Assembly (NCBI RefSeq): GCF_014189455.1
Contig: NZ_CP050296.1
Coordinates: 6,754,001-6,818,000, forward strand
Reading direction: 5' to 3'
DNA: 64,000 bases
DNA from: Mesorhizobium huakuii
GTDB lineage: Bacteria; Pseudomonadota; Alphaproteobacteria; Rhizobiales; Rhizobiaceae
A model generated the notes under the pieces. The model was given only the letters and a program-made list of their open reading frames with translations, had not been told where the DNA came from and made no database searches. Numbering within the stretch: the stretch's first letter is position 1; each line of letters starts with the position of its first letter. A program made the translations under genes and the position numbers. This document shows, in pieces, positions 1-10,658 of this stretch.

Positions 1-589
1 CAAGCGACAGCATCGCCGTCACCATGATGAACAGCACGGAGCCCACGGCCACGACCACACCCATCAGCGGCCAGAACCAGCCGAGCAGCAGCGTCGAGCC
101 GACGAGCATGACGACCGACGGCAACAATGCGATCAGGATGGTGTCGTTGAGCAGGTCGAGCGCCCACATGCCGCGTGTCACCTTGCGCACGGTCGAGCCG
201 GCAAACGAGTTGGCGTGCCAGTCGGTTGAAAAGCGCTGAACGCGATGGAAGGCATCGGCGGCGATGTCGGCCATCATCTTCAGCGTCAGTTCGACGATGC
301 CCATGAAGGCCAGGTTGCGCAGCACGACGCCGGTCAGGGCAAGCGCCATCAGTATCGAAAACGCCGTCATCGCGGCATTCCAGGCAATGGCGTCGGCGCC
401 GGCGCTGCTGGCGACGGCGTCGACCAGCCGGCCTGAATAGAGCGGCGTCAGGACGTCGGCCAGCGTCGACAGCAGGAAACCACCCATGATCAGCGAAAGC
501 CGCCAGGGCTGGCGCTGCCAATGGGTGAGCGTGAAACCAAGAACGCTGCGAAAGGCGCTCGCGCGCAAATCGATCTTGAAACGAGCCAT
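1..589 (-). CDS. ABC exporter, N-terminal transmembrane part (partial)
   Basis: The gene runs off the left edge; about 196 codons are visible, starting at the ATG at 589 (MARFKIDLRASAF...). Several hydrophobic helices are separated by short polar loops, and the stretch DWHANSFAGSTVRKVTRG resembles the first intracellular loop of type-1 ABC exporters (MsbA/LmrA class), which normally continue into a C-terminal ATPase domain. That ATPase domain is outside the window, so the assignment rests on the membrane domain only. Substrate cannot be told. The gene shares strand with the downstream redox cluster but is separated from it by about 550 bases. Confidence 0.75.
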   Translation of the reverse strand, partial: MARFKIDLRASAFRSVLGFTLTHWQRQPWRLSLIMGGFLLSTLADVLTPLYSGRLVDAVASSAGADAIAWNAAMTAFSILMALALTGVVLRNLAFMGIVELTLKMMADIAADAFHRVQRFSTDWHANSFAGSTVRKVTRGMWALDLLNDTILIALLPSVVMLVGSTLLLGWFWPLMGVVVAVGSVLFIMVTAMLSL

Positions 590-1136
590 GATGTCATTCG
601 GGCGCAAACGAGCCCGATCCCAGGTCAAAAATTGAAGAAGCCGCGCAAGGGGCTAATGATTGCCCAGAAGCGGAGTGGCATATTTTGGCGTCACGCCCGT
701 AGTCGGGCGGCGACCGGCATCGGCATAAGCCTGTGCTCAATCCGGCGCCGAGGCGAAGGATGGACCTTCGCGGAGCGCCTGATGAGACCTAGGCTTCGCG
801 GCCTCGCATTTCAAATACTGCCATTCGGACCTCCCGCAAATGAATCGCGGAACGGTCTTTATAGTGACGGCCCGACGCATCGCCAAGACGGGCTCACGCC
901 AAAAAACCCATCTGGTCCAACCACTGCGGTTATTTTGCAACAACTGCTGGTGGAAGGTTTCGTCGCGGGCCCGGGCTACGATCGAGGCGCACGTAGCGGC
1001 GGTCCGTCGATGCCTTGATACCCAATTTCTCATAGACCCCGTGCTCCGTCACTGGTCGACAGGCTCCAGGGCGAAATCGTGCCGAGCTCGGGATCATCGG
1101 GAGTCAAGGCATGTGCCGAGGACGACAAATGGCGCC
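590..1136. other. Intergenic region without a convincing gene
   Basis: About 550 bases between the ABC exporter start and the end of the catalase-like gene. Short open frames exist on both strands, for example about 98 codons on the minus strand at 737-1033, but they show no recognisable domain, are Arg/Trp-rich and lack a clear ribosome binding site. I see no tRNA or terminator with a T-tract. It may hold the promoter of the exporter, which starts at 589 and reads left. Confidence 0.5.
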
Positions 1137-2210
1137 TCAGCGAACTTTCTTCCGGTGCATCCGTGTCGCGGTCGCCGGATCATTTTGGTCGTCGCGCCAC
1201 GTCGGATGTGGGAAATGCACCACAAAGTCGCCATTGTAGGAGGCAACCGCCTCGTTGAACACGAGGTTCCCAACCCTTCGCCAGTTCTTGAAGCTACGCC
1301 TTTCGCGTATGGGGAAGCCGTGCGTTTCTCCGTCGTCCGTCACGTCGATGTCGAACGACAGCTTCCTTTTCGGCGCGGAATCTCCGGCGTCGTAGATCTG
1401 CGCCATGATCTCATCGCGAAAATCGAGATCCGCGCCCGCAACCCTCGGCTGTCTGTCATTGACGCGAAGACGCATGAACGTTGGGGCGCGGGTCGCCTCG
1501 CCGGCGGGTTTTCCGAGTTCGGCAACGGGATAGAGTTGGCGAATGCTGGGCTTGCGGTCGACGATGGAGAAGACGATGCCGGTGGTCAGAAGCACCGCCG
1601 CGCCTAAGCCACGTCGCCACACCGTTGTGTCAGGTGCGTTGCGGAGTTCGGCGTCGTTGATGGTGCTAGTGTAGTCACCGCCAATGTCCTGCTGGGTGAT
1701 GAAGTTGGCTGTGCGCAGAGGCGCCGCATGGTCGCTGTCCATGGTCGGAAACAATTTTCCGACCATGGACAGCGAACGCGACCGCCCACGCCGGGTCTCG
1801 GTGCAGCATGTGGAATAGCGCGCAACCACAAGTGCCTGGCTGCCTCGCTGGAAGTAGCCGGAATAGCCTGTCTCCTCGGAGATGGTCCACATGCCCGTCA
1901 GGCAGATACCATTTGGATGCAGCAGCCGCCGGTAGCCTCTATTGTCTGGCCCCCAGCGCAAATCCGCCGAAGAATCGATCGCACGCGCGGTCGCATCGCG
2001 GAATGCGTAGGCACGTCCGAACGGCAACAAGCCGCTCAACACGCTGAGCAAGGTAACCTTGTATGTCGGCAGGGCGGGGCCGCCAGTCTCGCCCCATCTC
2101 TGCTGATAAGGGTTCGCGAACAGCGCCTGCCTGACCTCGGCAAAGCGTGAGCCCGCATAGGCCGCGTCTTCGGCCGAGAAGGCCTCGTTGAACGGCGCCT
2201 CGCCGCTCAT
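1137..2210 (-). CDS. Catalase-like haem-binding protein (y4iL-like)
   Basis: Protein of 357 residues beginning MSGEAPFNEAF; the start at 2210 lies 22 bases after the upstream gene, and the open frame further upstream overlaps that gene. The segments RGYRRLLHPNGICLTG, then RRGRSRSLSMVGKLFP, and the C-terminal SYNGDFVVHF...HPTWRDDQNDPATATR recall the y4iL-like branch of the catalase superfamily, known from the symbiotic plasmid of Sinorhizobium NGR234. Related small catalase-like haemoproteins (allene oxide synthase, SrpA) act on fatty-acid or other hydroperoxides. It lacks the length and C-terminal parts of a normal catalase. Last gene of a three-gene operon with a cytochrome c and a GMC-patatin fusion. 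Family placement is from memory of sequence patterns; substrate is unknown. Confidence 0.6.
   Translation of the reverse strand: MSGEAPFNEAFSAEDAAYAGSRFAEVRQALFANPYQQRWGETGGPALPTYKVTLLSVLSGLLPFGRAYAFRDATARAIDSSADLRWGPDNRGYRRLLHPNGICLTGMWTISEETGYSGYFQRGSQALVVARYSTCCTETRRGRSRSLSMVGKLFPTMDSDHAAPLRTANFITQQDIGGDYTSTINDAELRNAPDTTVWRRGLGAAVLLTTGIVFSIVDRKPSIRQLYPVAELGKPAGEATRAPTFMRLRVNDRQPRVAGADLDFRDEIMAQIYDAGDSAPKRKLSFDIDVTDDGETHGFPIRERRSFKNWRRVGNLVFNEAVASYNGDFVVHFPHPTWRDDQNDPATATRMHRKKVR
1732..1775. repeat. Perfect 20-bp inverted repeat with 4-base loop inside a coding region
   Basis: Arms 1732-1751 and 1756-1775 are exact reverse complements around the loop CAAT. On the minus strand the arms encode the conserved part SLSMVGKLFPTMDSD of the catalase-like protein, so the hairpin is inside an intact reading frame. 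No T-tract follows, and it is not at a gene end, so it is not an ordinary terminator. Confidence 0.85.
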
Positions 2211-2232
2211 GTCAGGTGCTGTTGCGCGGCAT

Positions 2233-5200
2233 TCATCCAAACACTGCCTTTCCGGCGGCTTCGCCAAGCGACCTGTAGCTTTCCCATTGGTCGTCGTCGA
2301 AGAACTGGTCGGCGGTCGATTGGTTGGGGAAGGATGGGTGCGTCGCCGCATAGTTCAGGACGTCGGCCCGGACCTTGGGCGCCAGACTGGCCTTGATAAG
2401 CAGCAGCCAGCTGCCCTTATCCTTGTCGTCGGCATAGGAAACCCACGCCAGGGCCGCGCCGCTGGCACTGTCGCGTTTGATCTGTTCGAGCCCGCCGATC
2501 GCCTCGGGGTGGCGAACCAGCTTCTTGATCCAGGCCGGGATCGTCGCCTTTACGGCGGCGGCCGCGCATCGAGGCCGACCCAGGCGCTGGCGCCCGGAGC
2601 GGCTGGGCTCGGATCGAGCCAGTTGAGTTCGGCGCCGAAATCCAGCCGCACCTGGCGCATCAGCACGGCAAGGTCGTCCAGCTGATAATTCTGGTCCTGC
2701 CCGCCGTCGACGGCGATGATGAACGGCAGCCTGCGGCGGATGAGCTCGTAGAGGCTTGTGTTGTCGAAATGCCCGCCATCGCTCAGATACCAGCGCCTGG
2801 CCGAAGGCCCTTCGAAATAGCCGCGCCATTCGTTGAAAAGAATGGTCTGCACCGCGAAGATGGCGGCTGGCAGTCCCTTGATCCGCCGCCAGAGATTGGG
2901 CGGGTAGCGCCCGGGACGTTTGCCGGCATTGATACCGCTGTTCCACCAATAGCCCAGCCGCACATTGAACAGGCCGAACAGAAGCGACATCGGCAGGCTG
3001 CCCGTTCGCCCGGCGCCGGTGGACAGCGAAGCTGCCGAAATCCCCATCCAGTGCCCGAGGCTGAGCTGCTCGACCGTCGCGGTGTCGCCGTCGGAGGTGG
3101 CAAGCACATGGAATTTGTGCGGATCCGGCGCCACCGGCAAAGCGCGGACATTGATCTTGTTGTCGGGCAGGCCGGCCGTCTCTGTTTCCCAGATCGCGTG
3201 GTACTGCCGCCCGACGCTGATGCCGCCGGGGCCCAAGCACATCGGCAGGCTCTTGTTCTGGCGCAGCTGCCGTCCGGAAATATGGTCGACCGTCTGGTTG
3301 ACGCACACGCTGATCAGATGCAGCGGCCCACCCTTGGCCTCGGGATGGTAGCCGCTGAGCGGCGTATCGTCATTGTCGTCCGAAACCTGGACCGGAACCG
3401 GCGAGGCCGTACCCTGCGGATGCACGCGAGCATCGTTGGAGGCACCGAGAAAGGCGCGCGTCAGCTTCTGCGCCAATTGTTGCTGCAGCGAAGACAGGTT
3501 GACGAAATTGATCGCCCGGCCGAGAGCCACGGATGTAAGCAGCGCTGCAGCCGTCAGCCAGACACCGAAGACCGGGCCGCCATACCTGTCCTCGAAGCTC
3601 GCATGCGCGACGACGTCGAGCGCCAGAAACAGCAGCCCCGCTAGCGAGAACGCCAGCAGCGGAATGAACAGCCGGCTTGGTGCCACGCCGAGGCGCTCGG
3701 CCGCCTGCTCGACTTTGCTTGGAGCAAGCGCGATGACGATTTTGCGCAGGAATGGCACCAGCGGCGCGATGACCAACAAAACGCCCATGCTCGGCGCGCC
3801 GCTGGATTTCCCGATATAATGCGCCAGCGTATCGAGGATGACAAACACAAGGCTCGCCGCAAACAGCAGAAGTGAACTGCCAAGCACGCGGGCCAGGCGG
3901 TTGCGATAGAGTGCGGCCAGGCCGCGTTGTCGCGTTTCTTCCTTCCTCAGATCGGCCGCGGCCTGGGCGATGGCCGCCTGCGCGGTGGCGACCAACGCGG
4001 CTGCCGCCTGGGCGGCAGCCGCCTGAGCAGCGGCAGTCTGGGCGGCGGCGGTCGGGGCGACAGCAGCCTGGGCGGTTGCAGCCTGGGACGCGGCGGCCTT
4101 GGCTGCCGCGGCCTGCCGGAGCGCCTCGGCTTCGCGCTCCTCGGCATCGTCGTGCAGGTCGCCTGGCTGGTCGAGCCAGCGCACCGCATCCTGCCACAGC
4201 CAGGCCAGCAATAGCACACCGATGGCGATCAGCCCCCAATTGCCGGTGCCGGTCACGCCGATCGAGGCAATCGCGCAGCAAAGCAGGGTGGCCCATAACA
4301 GCAGGGCAAACACCGGGTAAGGCTGTTTTGTGGGCATGTTGGACGTCAGCCAGTAGCCACCGGCGGCCGGCAGCACGGCAAGCGCCAGCACCGCCGCCGA
4401 CACCAGCCAATAGGGCGACACCGCAATACCATGGATCGCCCATCCCGTTGCGGCGAAGATCGAAAAATGATCCGAGATCCAGCGCAGTGCGCCGAGCAGG
4501 CCGAGCACCAGCGCAGCCACGCAGAACAGTTCGGCTGCCAGGTTTCTGGCAATTACGGCGACATTGGTTTCGAGATCCGAGCGGCCGGCGCTGACGAGGT
4601 AGTCGGCATGGCGCCGAAGCCACCAGATTTCCGGCGCGTTGGTGTCGCCGAGCACTGCTTCGACGCGCTCGGCCTTTTTGGGGACGTCGTCAGGGATGCG
4701 CGTGTAGAGTCGGCCGAGAAAGCCGCCTATATAGCCCCCGCCCGAAACCGTTGCCAGGAAATCGACCTTGCGCAGGATTGGCAGCATTGGCGTGGCCGCC
4801 AGGGCCTGCAGAACACCGAGGCCGTAGGTGGCGCTGCGGATGCCGCCACCAGACAGCGCCAGCCCGATGCAGTCCTGCGGCAACTTCGTCTGCACCAACC
4901 CCACCGCCGTCTTCTCGCCGGCGATTTCGCGCCGCGTATAGATCGCCGCGGCCTCGAGTTGTTCGATTTCGCTCGGATAGGCCGGATAATCTGCCAGGAT
5001 CGTGTCCGCGGCCTTCTCGGCGATCATGAACACCGGGGTGACGATGAAATATCCGGGGATCTTCTTGAAGACCGACGCGTCAACGACCCTGAGCCCAGCG
5101 ACGCCATGCACCTGGAAGCGACTGTCCAGCACCGCGTTCTTGTCCCTTAGTGCCACGACATTCTCTCGCCAGGGATCGGCCCCCATCCGGCAGGTGCCGC

Positions 5201-7094
5201 AGGCATGATGGCCCCAGGCCTCGTCCTGCACCCATTGCTCCAGTTTCTTGGGATTGTTGGCTATTGCCGTGCCGGGCTGGATCTCCGCCTTCATTCCGGT
5301 GATCTTGCCGTTGATCTCGCGCATGCGCTGGACGATCTCGCAGAGCGCGATCAGGTCGGCATTGCCTCCGGCCTTAGGAAAGGAATTGAAGTTGATCTCG
5401 GGTACGTCGAATGGATCGGCGCTGAGCAGGTTGACGGTGCCGAGATTGTTGTTGGTGTAGGCTTTCAGGATGACCCAGGTCCAAAGGTTACGCTGCTCCG
5501 TGGCCGCGCCCTTGGTGGCCCGGAGCAACTCGTTCGACCAGTTCCAGTAGTAGCCCCGGAAGGCTGCCGGCGCGCCGAAGACGAAGAAATCGGGATTGTC
5601 GGGCTTCGTGTTGACCTTGGACGACATCATCATCGCCAGCGCGCCGCCATTGGTCCCGTAGAGCCCGGTCTTGTCTTTATCCCATTGTACCCACAACGGA
5701 TCGGTGGGGTCGCCGGGCTTGAAGCTCGCACCTTTCAAGGTGGAAAAATCCTGCTTCATCTCGGAGACGATGCTGACCTCGTAGCGGTCCTGCAGGTTGA
5801 GGCCGACGCCTGGAAGGTTCACCACCGGCGCAACTGGCTTTCCGGCGCTGTCGCGCGGTCCGGCAATGCCGAGTTTCTTCAATTTCCCGACGTCGCCGAT
5901 ACCACTCAACATCAGCAATTGCGGGCTGTTGAAAGAGCCGCCGGAGACAATGATTTCGCGTTTGGCGAAATAGCGCTCGATAGTTGCGCCCGATGCCGGG
6001 TCGTGGCGTTTGCTTGCCTTGTAGAGATACTGGCCGCGCGCGACCTCCACTCCGATCGCCCGCGGCGCCGAGGCCTTGCCGTTCCTGTTCTTGCCGGGTT
6101 TGTCAAAGATGAGGCGCATGGCATGCGTACCCGTCATCAGCACCAGCCGGTCCTGGTGCAGTTGGGCCACCTTGAGCAGCCATTCGCGTAAGCCGTAGCG
6201 CTGCTCGCCGTTGGTGCCGATCGACAGCAGCGTCGGGCGGGCCCGGGTCTTGATGTCGTCGGCGCGCACGTTCGGATCGAGAAACTGGATGATCTGCAGA
6301 TGCGCCAGCGCGCGCTTGAAAGCCGAGCGTTCGTCCTTGCCCGCGAGCGCCGACCAGATGACGTTGAACAGGAGCTTGAGCAGCGTGCGGTCACCGCGCG
6401 CTATGCCCGCAATGACGATCGGGTCGATGAAGCTGGTCGGCTGCCAGCCTTTTGAGCCGTGTCCGTTCGGGTCGAGTTGCCGGCGCGGGTTGATCAGGGT
6501 GGCAAAGACCTGGATAAGCCACAGCAGCCAGCCGAGAATGCGGCCGAGAAAACCCTTGTAGACATTGTAGTAGAGGCACTGCTCGATCTTCGGAAAATAG
6601 CCCTGCATCGTCTCCGAACGCCAGCTGTCGTCACCGGTATAGCTGGCAATCTCATCCCAATCGCTGTCGTTGGGGCGGATGATGATCATCGCATGATGCG
6701 CGGTGCAGCCGCCGAGCGCGGCCGCCCTTGGGTAGAAGATGCCACCCTTGCCGCTGCCGCCATTGGCCGAGGGGTCCTTGGCTTTGTTGTATTTGGCGTC
6801 CCTGGCCTGAACGGCGTCATTCTCGTAATGGCGAACCGAGAAGTCCCAGCTGGTCGCCGCATCCTCGGTGGCGGCGCCGTTGTAGGCAGGGACGGCGTAA
6901 ACCTCTTGCGGCTTTGTGCTTCCGGCTGGCGCCGTATCGAGCCCGGCCTCGATGACCAGTACCCGCCTGCCGCTCAGGGCAAGCCGCGCGGCAAGCGGGC
7001 CACCGCCGGCGCCGGAGCCGATGACGATGTAGTCGAATGGCGTTGAATCGGGTTTTCTTGCGTCCTCGAGCGCCTGCTGCAAGTCCATTGCCAT
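2233..7094 (-). CDS. GMC oxidoreductase fused to patatin-like phospholipase (one frameshift)
   Basis: A continuous frame of 1514 codons, about 1620 residues after repair. Residues 1-~690 are a GMC flavoprotein: the FAD motif GSGAGGG is at 26-32 and the catalytic-type His lies in WGHHACGTCRMG near 632. Residues ~735 onward are a patatin domain: anion hole SGGGIRS near 748, nucleophile Ser in TVSGGGYIGG near 782, catalytic Asp in SDGGHFDN near 1438. Between nucleophile and Asp lie several membrane helices and an Ala/Gln-rich segment. The C-terminus (KKLVRHPEAIGG... to FPNQSTADQFF...) continues in another frame; adding one base near 2550-2565 joins it. It lies 29 bases after the cytochrome gene and 22 before the catalase-like gene, so probably one operon. 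Likely a membrane protein that releases and oxidises a lipid or alcohol; the substrate is inference. Confidence 0.8.
3935..4130 (-). repeat. Ala/Gln-rich degenerate repeat inside the patatin domain
   Basis: The coding strand here spells a run of imperfect AAAQ/AATAQ units (for example AAAQTAAAQAAAAQAAAALV) of about 55 residues between two groups of membrane helices. The DNA consists of degenerate GCGGCAGCCGCCTGGGC-like units. It is low-complexity helical linker or coiled-coil sequence, not a separate gene and not a CRISPR array. Confidence 0.75.
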
Positions 7095-7123
7095 GTTCGG
7101 TTGCCCCCCAACCAGAGAAGAAA

Positions 7124-10100
7124 TCAGAGCGTCGCCAGGAAGGCCTTCAGCTGCTTCTTCTCCTCGTCACTCAACGATTGCGCGAACCAGTGCCCGCGAT
7201 CCAGCACAAAGTCCGGACACTTGCTGACCCGCATCAATGGAGCTGCCGCTTCAGCCTCGAACGCCTTCCAGGCACTGCCATCCTTTTGCGACAACTGGTC
7301 CTTGTTGATGCGCAGGAAGCCGCGCGTCATGCCGAACACCGCCCGCAGGAGATCGCCAGTGGGCGCTTCCGGATTGAGGTTCATGATCAGGTTCACCGGT
7401 GTGCCGGTAGGCACCGGGCCGAGCTTGATGCCACCGAGCTTGCCGTCGACGAAGGCATTGGCCTGGAAGCCGGTAAAGGCGAACAGTCCAGCCAGTGCGA
7501 GGAAAACCACGGGGCTGACCCAGCGCTGGTTCTGCAGCGCGAACCAGAGCAGCGCCGCCGCGGCGGCCGCAATCGCCGGCACCAGCCACAGCGAGGGGTA
7601 GACCGTATCGAAACGGCTGAGACGCAGAAGCACTGCCACGAGCACGGCGATCAGCGCGAATGCAAAGCCCGCATGGCGCGATCGACCGACGAAAGCCAGA
7701 ATCAGCGCCGCCAACCCCAGCCCACTCCATAGATACGTGGTCAGGAACGACGTCCAGAACGGACCGATCACCCCGGTGACAAGGGGGTGGATGAAGCGTG
7801 GCGAAAAGTCGATGAAGCTGGGCTGGGTCGTTCGATAGATGAAACCGTGGTCGCCTCCGGCGAGCGCCATCTTGCCGCGCAGGTCACCATCGAGGCGCAC
7901 GGGGGGCTCGCCTCGCGCTTGTCGGGCCACAGGATCTTGTCGATACCGTCATCGAATGCCTTCAGCCGGCCAACCACCGACGGATCGTGCGTGTACTCGC
8001 CGAGCGCATTGTTGTGCAGGAAGGGGGCTGTCGCCCACAGGCTGATCAGCGAGGCGGGTCGGTAGTATCCGGGGCCACCGGCCGGCGGCGCATAGCTGTC
8101 GTTGTTGCCCCAGGCATCGACCGGCTTGCCGGAGAACGGGTTGAAGAAATGCACCTCTCCCACTGCGGGCAGGTTCTTGTAAGTCTCCGACGAGAAATTG
8201 TCCCAGACCTGCCCGCGCATGGCATTGGTCGCAACAGCTCGCCCCGAATTGGTGCCGACAAGGGTGACGGGCACCCGTATATCGGTCGACAGGAAATTGT
8301 CCTTGATGAACGGGTCGGACTGATCGGACGCCTGGCTGGCAAGGTCGCTGATCTGCTTGACATAGTCACCATAGGCCGGGCTCTTCTTGAAGTTGTCCCA
8401 GTCGGCGAAGTCCATTGGTAGCGTCAGCGCCGGCGACGCATTGGGCGCAAGCACCTGCTTGTCGGCCCAGTCACGCGCAAAGCTGAGCGAGAAGCCCGCT
8501 GGCTGCTTGCTCGAATGGCACACCGCGCAATTCTGGATGAACACGCCGCGCCCCTTGCTGGCATCGGCGCGCTCGGCTTCGATGCGGCGTTTTCCATCCC
8601 CCGTATCGGCAAGACGCATGGGCTGCGTGACGGTCTCGCCGGTGTCCTTGGCCACATATCTGAAAAAAGCGGCCATATACGGAATGCGATACTTCTCCGC
8701 GGTGCGCCAGTAGACAGAGTTCTTCAGCGCCGTCGCCACAGCGAAGGGGCGTTGCGGCTTGAAGCCAACCACGGTGTTGTGCAGACGTTTCCATTCCTCC
8801 GAATAGGTTCCGATGTTCAGGTAGACGCGCGACAGCGCACCGAAGACGCCGACGCTGTCCGAGCCGTCGAGCAGCACGCGCGGCGTGTGCCGCGGGTTTG
8901 CCGCCGACTGCGGATCTTCGACGCCGGGAATGAGCAGATTGGAGGCGCTTTGCTCTTCTGGCGGATTGGCCGATGCGCGGGCAAGGCGCGCCGGAAGATC
9001 GAAGATCGCGGTGATGGTGTTGGCATTGTTGATGTGGTCGGTGCTGACCAGCGAAGTGTCGATGGTGCCCGGCTGCTGACTGGCAAGGAACTGATAGAGG
9101 AAGCTGTCGGCCTTCTTCAGATTGGTGAATGTGGCCACCGGCTTCCAATACTGGTCGCCGATTGTGCTGGACAGATTCGACCAATCCGGCTTTTCGGGAT
9201 TGGCCGGCGGATTGAGCGGATGCGGCGCGATGTGGCAGAATCCGCAGGACATGCTGACCCGGAAAGGCCGCACCAGATTGGGGTCGGCGTTGATGGAGGA
9301 GTCCGTGTAGTAGTTGTCGCCCTTGGGGTTGTTGGCGATCTCCTTCATCCACAGATCGCGCGCCTTCTGCGCGGCGTCCGTCTTGCCGAAGAAGTTCGGA
9401 TTGGGAAACAGCCGCAACCCGACGATGCCGCTGGCGTAGCCGTAGACTGTCGGATCGACACCATCGTCGGCGAGTTGGGCAAGTACCTTCTCATAGAGCG
9501 CCCGATCGCCCGGCTCGAACAATTCACGGCCGGCGTGCGTATCCGGCATCGCAGGGCGAACAGCCGGCTCGGATGCGCCGGAATCTGTGTCGCTCGAAGC
9601 CGGCTGCAGCTTGATCTTGTCGCCATCCGCCTGGTCGAGATAGAGCCCGAGTATGGTCTTGCTTCTGTCTGTTTGGGATTTCATACCCGGCTGGTTGATG
9701 AGCCCCGAATCCGCAAACCGCGTGTCGCGCTTGCGCGAGTCAAGGAGAACGAGGAAGTCGGCCAATCCATAGCCGTGCTGCTGTACCCAATCCCAGAACA
9801 CCTCATTGCCTTCGCCCCAAAGGATCCAGGTGTTCTTGCCGCGAATGGCGTCGCGGGCTTCCTTCGAAACCTTACCTCCGTCGAGATAGTTGAATGGCCG
9901 CGTGTGCCGTCGGGTCCCGGTACCTTGTCGACCTCGCTGAAGAGGTTGCGCTGTTCGGCCGGAAAGCACTGCTCGGGCCGCTTGCTGATGGGTGTTCCTG
10001 CCTCAGTCATGCCGCCCTGTGCCTCGTCGGGCGGCGCGGACAGATCGATCTGATTTGGCGTGTCGTTCCAACCTGGTTGCGATTGCGGCGTCAGCGATGC

Positions 10101-10235
10101 GGCAGGATAGTCGGCTGGGCCACATACTGCCATGCAACTGGACGCCATGAGCGCCGCGAACGCCAGCGATACTTTGCGAAATTCTCTGGCAGCCGGCCAA
10201 ACACACCCAAGTTTCGATCTTACCAGATCAAGCAT
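7124..10235 (-). CDS. Membrane-attached di-haem cytochrome c (two frameshifts)
   Basis: Three overlapping frames join into one protein of about 1037 residues if one base is restored near 9900 and one in the C-run at 7901-7907 (coding strand). The N-terminus (MLDLVRSKLG..., start 10235) carries a signal-like segment (LAFAALMASSCMAVC). Two haem c motifs are visible, CGFCH (in SMSCGFCHIAPHP) and CAVCH (in QNCAVCHSSKQ), each with Pro-rich surroundings as in di-haem cytochrome c peroxidases and the RoxA-like oxygenases. The C-terminal third has several membrane helices (TTYLWSGLGLAALILAFVG, WLVPAIAAAAAALLWFAL) and a short soluble tail. It is first in an operon with the GMC-patatin fusion and catalase-like protein, so it may be their electron acceptor or an oxygenase/peroxidase. 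Exact family is uncertain. Confidence 0.65.
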
Positions 10236-10658
10236 AGCGTCCCCGTCCAGAACCCTACTTGTCCAATCAAGAGCAATATCGGATTTCAAAATCTTTAACT
10301 AAATCAGGCTCCTCGCCTTCCTGCCTGTCTGCCAGAAGACATCCATCGATCTCTGGAAAACCATCGCAGCATGACCAAGATCCCGCCGCGCCTATTGGCA
10401 CAGACGGCCCACCTGTCGGTTATCACTAGGAATATTACAATGCCGCAATACTTCATCTAACTATAAATACGCCGAACATGGCAAGAGATTTCTTGCGCCG
10501 CTCCCGCGCCAAGCACGGTCACACCAACATCGAGTTTGATTCGTACTCCCCGACCGGGGAGCGGGAGGCCGATCGGAGGACCACTGCAATTCCCGCTTGT
10601 GCCCGGCGATCGAAAGCGCGTTTGTCAAAGCGTCACCGCCATTCGACGAAACAGCACC
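10236..10658. other. Intergenic region upstream of the redox cluster
   Basis: About 420 bases between the start of the cytochrome gene and the end of the NAD-kinase-like gene. It is clearly more AT-rich than its surroundings (10275-10480), as expected for the promoter of the minus-strand operon. A short GC-rich hairpin (CTCCCCG-AC-CGGGGAG) lies at 10546-10561. No gene is supported here. Confidence 0.5.

Noticed and set aside
913..923. TGGTCCAACCA, same as the GntR operator core, in the 590-1136 gap
   Set aside because: An 8-base symmetrical core is expected about once by chance in 64 kb; no GntR-type gene is near.
3935..4130. Regularly spaced repeat that could resemble a CRISPR array
   Set aside because: Units are degenerate, have no spacers and lie in frame within a protein domain.
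8515..10053. Plus-strand open frame of 512 codons opposite the cytochrome gene
   Set aside because: Shadow of the minus-strand gene, which shows CxxCH motifs; the plus-strand translation has no family resemblance.
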